A stretch of DNA of 64,000 bases from Leptolyngbyaceae cyanobacterium clean351 (GTDB lineage: Bacteria > Cyanobacteriota > Cyanobacteriia > DAIDHW01): the NCBI GenBank assembly GCA_027451865.1, contig DAIDHW010000001.1, positions 269,798 through 333,797 on the forward strand, written 5' to 3'. Positions 17,979 to 25,605 of the stretch are shown here, piece after piece. Position 1 is the first letter of the stretch. Each line of letters opens with the position of its first letter. The notes below the pieces were generated by a model. That model made no database searches, was not told the origin of the DNA, and worked only from the letters and a program-made list of their open reading frames with translations. The position numbers and the translations under genes are program-made.

Positions 17979-19409
17979 ATGTCCTACTCTCAAACCAAGA
18001 CCCAGACCAAAACCGGGTACCAAGCTGGGGTCAAAGAATACAGGCTCAAGTACTATACTCCGGACTACGTGCCTAAGGATACAGACATCCTGGCAGCTTT
18101 CCGGGTCACCCCCCAGCCGGGAGTTCCCCCGGAAGAGGCAGGGGCGGCGGTGGCAGCTGAGTCTTCTACCGGCACCTGGACCACGGTTTGGACCGACCTG
18201 TTGACCGACCTAGACCGTTACAAGGGTCGCTGCTACGATATTGAGCCGGTCCGAGGAGAAGATAACCAGTATATCTGCTACATTGCTTATCCCCTGGACC
18301 TGTTCGAGGAAGGCTCTGTCACCAACATGCTCACCTCCATCGTCGGGAACGTGTTTGGTTTTAAGGCCCTCAAAGCCCTGCGCCTCGAAGACCTGCGCAT
18401 CCCGGTAGCCTACCTGAAGACTTTCCAAGGTCCTCCCCACGGCATTCAAGTGGAGCGGGACAAGTTGAACAAGTATGGCCGGCCCCTCCTGGGCTGCACT
18501 ATCAAACCCAAGCTGGGCTTATCCGCCAAGAACTACGGTCGGGCAGTCTACGAATGTCTGCGGGGGGGGCTAGACTTCACTAAGGATGACGAAAACATCA
18601 ACTCCCAACCCTTCCAGCGCTGGCGGGACCGCTTCCTGTTCGTAGCCGATGCCATCAAGAAGGCCCAGGCGGAAACCGGGGAAATCAAGGGTCACTACCT
18701 GAACGTCACAGCTCCTACCTGTGAAGAAATGCTCAAGCGGGCCGAGTTCGCCAAGGAACTCGAAATGCCCATTGTCATGCATGACTACCTCACCGCTGGT
18801 TTCACCGCCAACACTACCCTGGCCCACTGGTGCCGCGATAATGGTCTGCTCCTGCACATTCACCGGGCTATGCACGCGGTCATTGACCGGCAGAAAAACC
18901 ACGGCATCCACTTCCGGGTCCTGGCCAAGTGCCTGCGGCTGTCTGGGGGAGACCACATCCACACTGGAACTGTGGTGGGTAAGCTTGAGGGAGATAAGGC
19001 GATCACCCTCGGGTTTATCGACCTGCTGCGGGAGAACTACGTCGAGCAAGACTTGTCCCGAGGGATCTACTTCACCCAAGATTGGGCATCTATGCCTGGG
19101 GTAATGGCCGTAGCCTCCGGGGGGATTCACGTATGGCATATGCCAGCCCTGGTGGAAATCTTCGGTGATGACTCGGTGCTGCAATTTGGGGGTGGGACCC
19201 TAGGCCACCCCTGGGGTAATGCCCCGGGAGCCACAGCTAACCGGGTAGCCCTGGAGGCCTGCGTCCAAGCCCGTAACGAGGGCCGCGACCTGATGCGGGA
19301 AGGGGGAGACATTATCCGCGAAGCCACCAAGTGGAGCCCAGAACTAGCTGCTGCCTGCGAACTCTGGAAGGAAATCAAGTTCGAGTTTGAAGCGGTAGAC
19401 ACCATCTAG
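17979..19409 (+). CDS. rbcL: Ribulose bisphosphate carboxylase large chain (form IB)
   Basis: 476 residues, the standard length. It fixes CO2 onto ribulose-1,5-bisphosphate in the carboxysome. The catalytic loop [11 protein letters not shown] contains the lysine to be carbamylated and the Mg2+ ligands; [26 protein letters not shown] and [11 protein letters not shown] are further active-site motifs. The sequence is green-type form IB, as in beta-cyanobacteria. The next gene is rbcX, with a perfect 9-bp stem-loop in between. Confidence 0.99.
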   Translation: MSYSQTKTQTKTGYQAGVKEYRLKYYTPDYVPKDTDILAAFRVTPQPGVPPEEAGAAVAAESSTGTWTTVWTDLLTDLDRYKGRCYDIEPVRGEDNQYICYIAYPLDLFEEGSVTNMLTSIVGNVFGFKALKALRLEDLRIPVAYLKTFQGPPHGIQVERDKLNKYGRPLLGCTIKPKLGLSAKNYGRAVYECLRGGLDFTKDDENINSQPFQRWRDRFLFVADAIKKAQAETGEIKGHYLNVTAPTCEEMLKRAEFAKELEMPIVMHDYLTAGFTANTTLAHWCRDNGLLLHIHRAMHAVIDRQKNHGIHFRVLAKCLRLSGGDHIHTGTVVGKLEGDKAITLGFIDLLRENYVEQDLSRGIYFTQDWASMPGVMAVASGGIHVWHMPALVEIFGDDSVLQFGGGTLGHPWGNAPGATANRVALEACVQARNEGRDLMREGGDIIREATKWSPELAAACELWKEIKFEFEAVDTI

Positions 19410-19416
19410 ACACCCT

Positions 19417-19439
19417 AGACCTGGGATCACCCCAGGTCT
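19417..19439 (+). repeat. Stem-loop between rbcL and rbcX
   Basis: AGACCTGGG (19417-19425), loop ATCAC, CCCAGGTCT (19431-19439): a perfect 9-bp inverted repeat starting 7 nt after the rbcL stop. No T-run follows, so it is not a classical terminator; it may stabilise the rbcL transcript or reduce readthrough into rbcX. Confidence 0.7.
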
Positions 19440-19453
19440 GGAGGGGAGGCGCC

Positions 19454-19834
19454 ATGGATACTAAGCAAGTTACCAAGGATACGGCCAGTTTTCTCATTAG
19501 CTTCCTCACTTATCAGGCCGTGCGCCTGGTAATTGCCCAGCTGAGTGAAACCGACCCCCCTGTAGCCTACTGGCTGCAAAACTTCTCCTCCACCTCCCGC
19601 GTCCAGAATGCGGAAGTTTACCTGCAGGACCTGTTTCGTGAGCGTCAAGAACTGGCCCTGAGGGTCTTGACCGTCCGTGAGCACCTTGCGGAAGAGGTCG
19701 TAGATTTCTTGCCGGAAATGGTCCGTACCGGCATTCTCCAGGACAACGCCAAGCAACGACGCCAACATTTGGAGCGGCTGACTGGGCTTGATTTTTCGCC
19801 CCAGACCGACCGACCCCCTGAACCCCAAGGCTAG
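19454..19834 (+). CDS. rbcX: Rubisco assembly chaperone RbcX
   Basis: 126 residues, all helical in the family. The homodimer binds the C-terminal tail of folded RbcL and promotes L8 core assembly before RbcS displaces it. Conserved segments are TASFLISFLTYQAVRLVIAQL, ETDPPVAYWLQNFSS and LFRERQELALRVLTVREHLAEEV. It sits between rbcL and rbcS, the usual order. A GGAGGGG tract upstream serves as ribosome-binding site. Confidence 0.97.
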   Translation: MDTKQVTKDTASFLISFLTYQAVRLVIAQLSETDPPVAYWLQNFSSTSRVQNAEVYLQDLFRERQELALRVLTVREHLAEEVVDFLPEMVRTGILQDNAKQRRQHLERLTGLDFSPQTDRPPEPQG

Positions 19835-19861
19835 CTAACCCTTTTTACTCCAGAACTACCC

Positions 19862-20203
19862 ATGAAAACTCTACCGAAAGAGCGCCGGTTCGAAACCCTT
19901 TCCTACTTGCCCCCCCTCACGGATGCCCAGATTGCCCGGCAGGTACAGTACATCCTAGACAAGGACTATATTCCTGCTATTGAGTTCAACGAAAGCTCTG
20001 ATCCTACTCAGTACTACTGGACCATGTGGAAGCTGCCTCTATTCGGGGCCAGCTCAGTCCAAGAGGTGATGCAGGAAGTCCAAGCCTGCCGCTCCGAGTA
20101 CGCCAATTGCTACATTCGGGTGGTGGGTTTTGACAACATTAAGCAGTGCCAAATCCTCAGTTTTATTGTCTACAAGCCTAACAGCGGCTATCGCTCCTAC
20201 TAA
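19862..20203 (+). CDS. rbcS: Ribulose bisphosphate carboxylase small chain
   Basis: 113 residues, with [38 protein letters not shown] and [24 protein letters not shown]. It completes the L8S8 Rubisco holoenzyme. It starts 27 nt after rbcX and is followed by a stem-loop before rca. Related small-subunit-like domains occur in Rca (20271-21467) and CcmM (47903-49492) in this window. Confidence 0.99.
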   Translation: MKTLPKERRFETLSYLPPLTDAQIARQVQYILDKDYIPAIEFNESSDPTQYYWTMWKLPLFGASSVQEVMQEVQACRSEYANCYIRVVGFDNIKQCQILSFIVYKPNSGYRSY

Positions 20204-20214
20204 GCTCTAGACTC

Positions 20215-20238
20215 AGGGGCAAGCGAAACCTTGCCCCT
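20215..20238 (+). repeat. Stem-loop between rbcS and rca
   Basis: AGGGGCAAG (20215-20223), loop CGAAAC, CTTGCCCCT (20230-20238): a perfect 9-bp stem starting 11 nt after the rbcS stop. There is no T-run after it, so partial attenuation or 3'-end protection of the rbcLXS message is more likely than full termination. Confidence 0.7.
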
Positions 20239-20270
20239 AGCCTCAAGTTTCGCACTATCGCCTGTTTGGC

Positions 20271-21467
20271 ATGGCTACCAACTACTACCTATCCCCTCGG
20301 TTCCTCGATAAGCTCTCCATTCACATCACCAAGAATTACTTGCCCCTGACCCACCTCCAGGTCCCCCTGATGCTGGGGATTCACGGCCGCAAGGGGGAAG
20401 GCAAGTCCTTCCAGTGTGAGCTGGTGTTCAAGCGCATGGGGGTAGAGCCTATCCATATCTCCGCCAGTGAACTAGAAAGCCCTGATGCTGGTGACCCAGC
20501 CCGGCTCATTCGCTTACGGTATCGGGAGGCGGCGGAGTTGACCCGGGTCCGCGGCCGGATGACAGTCCTGATGATCAACGATATCGACGCTGGCATTGGC
20601 CGTCTTGATGCCCACACCCAGTACACCGTCAATACCCAGTTGGTGTCAGGCACCCTGATGAACATTGCTGACAACCCCACCAACGTTCAGCTCCCGGGCA
20701 GCTACGAAGTCGAACCGATCCAGCGCATCCCGATCATCCTGACAGGTAATGACTTCTCCACCCTCTACGCCCCCCTGATCCGCGATGGCCGGATGGAAAA
20801 GTTCCACTGGCAGCCTACACCGGCTGAGCGCCTCGGCATAGTCAGGGGTATTTTCGCCCACGAGCCAGTCAGTCAGGAAGACGTAGAACGGCTGGTGAGT
20901 CGCTACGGTGACCAGGCGATCGACTTTTATAGTGCCCTGCGCTCCCGGCTGTACGACGAACTTGTCCGGGAGTTCATCGGCCGGGTCGGCCTCGATCAGG
21001 TGTCTCGGCAGCTGGTCAACAGTGACAGCCCCCCCCCAGCCTTGGCCCCCACCCACATTACCTTTGAGCAGCTAGTAGATATTGCGCAGGAGTTGGTCCG
21101 CGAGCAACACCAAGTCAAACAAAATTTAGCGGCGGAGTACCAGTCCCAGCCAACCCCGGGGGTCTTGCCAACCGCCACACCAGAGTCTAATGGTTCCCTG
21201 TCCCCGGCGGTGCGCCACCAGGTGCAAGGGATCCTCGCCCAGGGCCAACGCCTGGGGATTGAGCACGTTGATGAGCGCCGATTCCGCACCCAAGCTTGGG
21301 AGTGTTGTGCCACCATTAACCCCGGAGAGGCTTCCCAGGCTTGGGAATTGCTTGAGCAGTGCTGCCGCGAGCATCCCCAGGCCTACGTCCGCCTGGTGGG
21401 TATCGAGCCGGGCAGCCGCCGTCGCCTCACTGAAGTGATTGTCCAACGGCCGGCTGTTCATGGCTGA
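20271..21467 (+). CDS. rca: Rubisco activase with C-terminal SSU-like domain
   Basis: 398 residues. The AAA+ core has Walker A IHGRKGEGKSFQCELVF, Walker B VLMINDIDAG and sensor region IPIILTGNDFS. After a linker, residues from about 310 (VQGILAQGQRLGIEHVDERRFRTQAWECC ... VRLVGIEPGSRRRLTEVIVQRP) form a Rubisco small-subunit-like module, like those in CcmM. In beta-cyanobacteria this tail brings activase into the carboxysome by binding Rubisco; the motor removes inhibitory sugar phosphates. It sits 67 nt after rbcS and overlaps the next gene by 8 nt. Confidence 0.95.
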   Translation: MATNYYLSPRFLDKLSIHITKNYLPLTHLQVPLMLGIHGRKGEGKSFQCELVFKRMGVEPIHISASELESPDAGDPARLIRLRYREAAELTRVRGRMTVLMINDIDAGIGRLDAHTQYTVNTQLVSGTLMNIADNPTNVQLPGSYEVEPIQRIPIILTGNDFSTLYAPLIRDGRMEKFHWQPTPAERLGIVRGIFAHEPVSQEDVERLVSRYGDQAIDFYSALRSRLYDELVREFIGRVGLDQVSRQLVNSDSPPPALAPTHITFEQLVDIAQELVREQHQVKQNLAAEYQSQPTPGVLPTATPESNGSLSPAVRHQVQGILAQGQRLGIEHVDERRFRTQAWECCATINPGEASQAWELLEQCCREHPQAYVRLVGIEPGSRRRLTEVIVQRPAVHG

Positions 21468-22221
21468 ATCCCCGAGCCGATGGCTCAGATCCTTTCTGGC
21501 TATGGGGTTGCGCCGGCTGGTGGCAATTCTGGAAGGGTGGATCCAAAGGCTTGAGGCTGAGACCCCTTGGCCCTGGGCCGAGGTCCTGGAGCGCCGCTGG
21601 TTTAGCCTAGTCTACCTGGTGCGGGCCCTGGCCCCCGCTCCCTTACAGGCTTGGGCCCCAGTACTAGCAGCTGGGCTAGTCCTAGTACCCCTAGGAGGCC
21701 TGCTCTGGTTGAGTGCTGCCCTTCTGCTCCCGAGTCCCCCAACCCGCCCTGAGGTACTGACCCCCGAGGTAAGGCAGCCCCTAGTAACCTCAGTTACTCC
21801 CAGCCTCTCTCCCACCCCGGAAACTGCCCCGGCACCGCTTGCTCCTGAGGAACCGGAAGTGACCGCCACTCCTGGGGAACCCCCCGCCCCTGCACCCCTT
21901 ACCCCCCAGGAGCGCCTCCTCGCCACGATTAAAGAGCCCCTGGAAAGGGCCACTGGCTCCTACGGGGTTCGCCTCACAAATATCCTGCGCACCGACTTTG
22001 TTGCCAGCTTGCTCGCGATTGAACTGAGTGCCGATTGGTATGACCTAGCTCCGGAGAAACAGCAGCACCTCGCCCAGGAGCTACTGAGCCAATCCCGGTC
22101 CCTAAACTTCCAATCCCTCGAGGTGAAGGATGAACAGCACCACCTCTTGGCCCGCAGCCCAGTCCTAGGAGACCAAGCGGTGATTTTGCGCTCTAGGAAT
22201 CTAAGCGCCGGACAACTCTAG
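21460..22221 (+). CDS. Uncharacterised single-pass membrane protein, coupled to rca
   Basis: 253 residues from ATG 21460, overlapping the rca stop by 8 nt. An amphipathic N-terminus is followed by one hydrophobic helix (VLAAGLVLVPLGGLLWLSAALLL, about residues 67-90), a Pro/Thr/Ala-rich linker of about 60 residues, and a C-terminal soluble domain beginning near LLATIKEPLERATGSYGVRLTNIL and ending SPVLGDQAVILRSR. I recognise the latter as a conserved cyanobacterial domain with no known function. Its 3' end overlaps the convergent GTPase gene by 29 nt. Coupling to rca may only reflect compact gene packing. Confidence 0.7.
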   Translation: MAESPSRWLRSFLAMGLRRLVAILEGWIQRLEAETPWPWAEVLERRWFSLVYLVRALAPAPLQAWAPVLAAGLVLVPLGGLLWLSAALLLPSPPTRPEVLTPEVRQPLVTSVTPSLSPTPETAPAPLAPEEPEVTATPGEPPAPAPLTPQERLLATIKEPLERATGSYGVRLTNILRTDFVASLLAIELSADWYDLAPEKQQHLAQELLSQSRSLNFQSLEVKDEQHHLLARSPVLGDQAVILRSRNLSAGQL

Positions 22222-23686
22222 TAACCGCCTGCTGCAAAAATATCCGCATAAACTGCTCGCGGCGGTTAAGTTCAAACTGCCGCTGCACCACTTCACTAAT
22301 CCCGCCATCCCCCCAACTCTGGTCTTGGCGGAAGTACTCGATAAAGCTTTTGCCCGCGATCCGGGTCAGGTAGGCGGCACTCACCCCCTGGATTGCCCGG
22401 CCCACCATCAGCCCAACAATACTCAGATCCAATGCCGTGGTGACTATTTCCAAAACTCCCTTGACAATCCCTAATTGCAGCAGGGTCTTGCCCAAAGAGA
22501 AGGATAACTCCCGGCCCCGCTCCCAATTTACATCACAGCCATAAACTCGCCCGATCGCCATCACCATCTGGGCATTCACCGCCGCCGTGGCCAACAGGTC
22601 CACCACCGGTAAGGGGGTAGCCGCCACTACTCCCGCGGTGATCCATTGAAATCTTTCTACTACTGCTTCCGCCTCCCGGCGCCGCTGATGATCCAAAAGC
22701 CGCCGGGCTTGCTCCCCCAACAGATGGGAGCGCAGTAGGATCCCATCCGCCAGTAAATTCTCTCCTTCAGCCCGGAGAATAGCCCCCAGGCGCCGGACTA
22801 GGGGACGCAGCTGGGGGGGCGGGGTAAAAACTTCCCCTGAAGGCAAAGTCACGGGGCTAGGAGCAGCAGCCACGGCCACCACATCCAAACCCTGGATCAA
22901 GCCCTCGACCCGTTGGCGCAGGCGAGTTAGGATTTGCTCCTGGTCTGCGGCCAGGTACAAGTCAGCCTTATTGAGCACCAGTAGGGACCGTTTGCCCATA
23001 TCAGCCAGGGCTTTGAGGGTTAGGTACTCAGCCTTTTGGAGGTCATTGTCCACCACGAAGATTAGCAGGTCAGCTTGGGTAGCCAGAGCTCGGGCCTCTT
23101 CCTCGCGCTCCTCCCCCAAACATCCCGCCTCCAAAATCCCCGGTGTGTCCGTGAGGCGAATTTGCCGACCGGCCCCCGGCACCTGCAGGCAATAGGTCTG
23201 GGGGGTGGTAGTGGTCCCCATAGTCTCGGCGACCGCCCCGGCCGGTCGGCCTAGAAGGGAGTTGACCAGGGAGGTTTTGCCCGCTGACCCGGTACCAAAC
23301 ACCACCACCCGTAGCTCTCCTTCAACTAGGCTAGCTTGAATTTCTCTCACTCGGGTCGATAACTCCTCCCGAGCAACCTGGTCTTGGATCTGCTCAAGCT
23401 GTTGCTGCACAGCTTCTAGGTTTTGTTCCGCCACCTGGGGTTTTTCCTTAGCCAAGCGTGGGGCCGGCCGGGGTCGGGGGGGGCGAGTAAACCTGAAGAC
23501 CAAGTAACCAAGGAGGGCAAATAGGCCCAGCAAGGCACCGCCAACAACCCCAAAAATTAGGTTGGCCAAGGCAGCTGGCAGAAAGGTAAGTAACTCTTGA
23601 TGCAGGCTTTGCGCTAGGTTTACCAGGTTGCTAACTACTACCAGAAACAACCCGAGGCTGAGAATAATGATTAACAGCCGCCGCAT
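22193..23686 (-). CDS. Membrane-associated GTPase with DUF697 domain
   Basis: 497 residues. Two N-terminal hydrophobic segments (LLIIILSLGLFLVVVSNLV and FGVVGGALLGLFALLGYLVF) anchor it. The GTPase domain has the P-loop VVFGTGSAGKTSLVNSLLG, G3 LTDTPGILEAG and G4 VLNKADLY. A C-terminal region with WITAGVVAATPLPVVDLLATAAVNAQMVMAIGRVYG is of the DUF697/YcjF type. Such dynamin-related or Era-like proteins act at membranes; the target here is not known. It is divergent from the FHA-PrsW gene. Confidence 0.82.
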   Translation of the reverse strand: MRRLLIIILSLGLFLVVVSNLVNLAQSLHQELLTFLPAALANLIFGVVGGALLGLFALLGYLVFRFTRPPRPRPAPRLAKEKPQVAEQNLEAVQQQLEQIQDQVAREELSTRVREIQASLVEGELRVVVFGTGSAGKTSLVNSLLGRPAGAVAETMGTTTTPQTYCLQVPGAGRQIRLTDTPGILEAGCLGEEREEEARALATQADLLIFVVDNDLQKAEYLTLKALADMGKRSLLVLNKADLYLAADQEQILTRLRQRVEGLIQGLDVVAVAAAPSPVTLPSGEVFTPPPQLRPLVRRLGAILRAEGENLLADGILLRSHLLGEQARRLLDHQRRREAEAVVERFQWITAGVVAATPLPVVDLLATAAVNAQMVMAIGRVYGCDVNWERGRELSFSLGKTLLQLGIVKGVLEIVTTALDLSIVGLMVGRAIQGVSAAYLTRIAGKSFIEYFRQDQSWGDGGISEVVQRQFELNRREQFMRIFLQQAVTRVVRRLDS

Positions 23687-23869
23687 GCTAGGGAGTCCGC
23701 CGGAGGTGGGGAAGATGGGTTTAGTCTACCCTAAGGAACCCGTCCTAGGGAGCTTCCTAGGCCTTAACCCCCCTCTAGTCTAAGCCGGTGGCCGCTTCAA
23801 ATGGTACCAACACACTCATTCTGGTCTTAGTTGGGTGAGGTATCATGGGTGCATGCCAGCCCTTATCCT

Positions 23870-25165
23870 ATGGCCTCTCCTAGTGCCTCTTTGCGTTCGA
23901 TTGGTCTCCAAGGAGTTCCCCAGCGGTTCCCCCTTGCCGCTGAGGTGGTGATTGGTCGAGAGCCTACCTGTCAAATCGTCCTTGACTCTAATCAGTACGG
24001 CAATGTCTCCCGCCGCCACGCAGTAATTAGGTGCGCCCCCGACGGTACCTGGCGCATCATGGACCTAGGGAGTGCCAATGGTACCTACGTCAATCAGCAG
24101 TTATGTACCACTGAAAGCCCCCTCAAACCGGGAGACCACATCCGCCTGGGTGCAACGGGAGCAGAATTCGTCTTCGAGTTGCAACAGCCCCCCCCGCCCG
24201 AGGTGCAGATTAAGCCGGGCCTGTCCATGAGCCAACTCTTGCCAATTATCTCCACTGGTAAGGACCTGCGTCGTAAGGCATTTTTGGTTCCGGGAGCATT
24301 AACGGTGCTGCTGGTGATGGTCATGTTTGCCGCCCAGGGGAACTTTGGTGTCTACGCCTGGGTTTTGGCTTTGTATATTGGTGGCGGCGCCTACTTTTTT
24401 GTCTACCAGCTGTGTGGTAAAGCCAAACCCTGGTGGCTGCTGGCCCTGATCGGTGTGACCACCATGGGAGTGCTTGTCAGTCCCGTGTTTGATGGAATTG
24501 CCTTTTTCTTTCGCCACGTCTTGCCCGGAGATGCCTTTGGCCTGATCCAAGGACACCCTAGCTTCTCCACAGCCATCCTGGTTAAGACCCTTGGGAATGG
24601 CTTTGTCAGCCTATTTGTGGTGCTGTTCTTTGGCGCGGGTTTGACGGAGGAGCTCACCAAAGCCCTACCAGTGTTTGCCTTGTGCTTTCTCGACCGGTTA
24701 CCGGGTCCCCTGAGACGTCGGAGAAATTTGGCAGTACAAGAGCCCCTAGATGGGATCCTCTACGGCACTGCCTCGGCTCTGGGCTTCACCCTGGTGGAGA
24801 CCATGGGCCAGTACGTGCCCCAAATTATTCAGAATGGGGGGGCAGGGCAGCTAGGGGGTCTAGAGCTGCTGATCCCGCGGCTGCTCTCTGCCATCTTCGG
24901 ACACATGGCCTATAGTGGCTACTTCGGCTACTTCATCGGCATGAGCAAATTAATACCTGCCCGTGCACCGGTAATCCTGCTGGTGGGTTACGGCACCTCA
25001 GCGGCCCTGCATGCCCTATGGGATACCACTGCCTTTGCTAACCTGCCCTTCTTGTCTCCTGTAGTCGGAGTAGTGTCCTACGCCTTCCTGGCGGCAGCTA
25101 TCCTTAAGGCCCGGGCCATTTCCCCGACTAGGTCAGCCAATTTTGCCACCCGGATTAAGCCCTGA
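23870..25165 (+). CDS. FHA-domain PrsW-family intramembrane protease
   Basis: 431 residues from ATG 23870. The N-terminal FHA domain (residues about 1-100) has VVIGREPTCQIVLDS, NVSRRHAVIR and DLGSANGTYVNQQ, which bind phosphothreonine peptides. Eight or so membrane helices follow, with the PrsW metalloprotease-like motifs FGAGLTEELTKALPV and FGHMAYSGYFGYFIG carrying the conserved Glu and His residues. PrsW cleaves anti-sigma factors in Bacillus; the substrate here is unknown. A TTG at 23831 would add 13 unconserved residues. Joining phosphopeptide recognition to an intramembrane protease suggests Ser/Thr-kinase control. Confidence 0.82.
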   Translation: MASPSASLRSIGLQGVPQRFPLAAEVVIGREPTCQIVLDSNQYGNVSRRHAVIRCAPDGTWRIMDLGSANGTYVNQQLCTTESPLKPGDHIRLGATGAEFVFELQQPPPPEVQIKPGLSMSQLLPIISTGKDLRRKAFLVPGALTVLLVMVMFAAQGNFGVYAWVLALYIGGGAYFFVYQLCGKAKPWWLLALIGVTTMGVLVSPVFDGIAFFFRHVLPGDAFGLIQGHPSFSTAILVKTLGNGFVSLFVVLFFGAGLTEELTKALPVFALCFLDRLPGPLRRRRNLAVQEPLDGILYGTASALGFTLVETMGQYVPQIIQNGGAGQLGGLELLIPRLLSAIFGHMAYSGYFGYFIGMSKLIPARAPVILLVGYGTSAALHALWDTTAFANLPFLSPVVGVVSYAFLAAAILKARAISPTRSANFATRIKP

Positions 25166-25605
25166 GGGCAGGGTCGCCAGTAGCCAGGGAGGGGGTTAGT
25201 CGGTGGCACAGAACCTTGGAGCTTGCCCCCTGGCGAAAAATTTCCCAGCTAGGTTAGATGTGGCTTCGGCTTTCTGGCGGAGTCCTGACCCCGCTTGGCC
25301 TCTAGAACGCGACACAACAAGGAGTGTTGACGGCACATGTATTTATGTTGAGAAATAAGTATATAGTTGCTATACCTGTTAGTATGTCTCCCAGGAATTG
25401 ACAGTTAAGACTAGGGCAAAGCAAATTGAAACTGCGGTTGAGCTGCCAGCGGGGTTGTGGCTGTCTTCCAAGACATCAGACCCCCGTAGTCGGGGGCATC
25501 CGGCACGGTCGTGGCCGTCAGTGAGCCCCTGATCAACGAGAAAAATGCCTCGGTTCTCGCCACCGGCTAAGCCCGAAGATCAACGCCTCGAGGTCTCCCC
25601 CTAGA
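25166..25605 (+). promoter_or_regulatory. 440-nt intergenic region with promoter and hairpins
   Basis: No credible gene. A sigma-70-like promoter, TTGAGA (25348-25353), 17 nt, TATACC (25371-25376), would start a leader of about 220 nt before the hybrid kinase gene. The leader holds two stems: CCCCCG/CGGGGG (25481-25496, loop TAGT) and CGAGAA/TTCTCG (25537-25559). Neither is followed by a T-run. It could be a structured 5' UTR or contain a separate small RNA; I do not recognise a known riboswitch. Confidence 0.4.

Noticed and set aside
18570-19184. 204-codon frame antisense to rbcL
   Set aside because: Shadow of a highly constrained, GC-rich gene; no homology I can recognise.
23744-23761. CCTAGG-GAGCTT-CCTAGG quasi-palindrome between the GTPase and FHA-PrsW genes
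   Set aside because: CCTAGG is common in this DNA and the repeat has no evident relation to promoter boxes.
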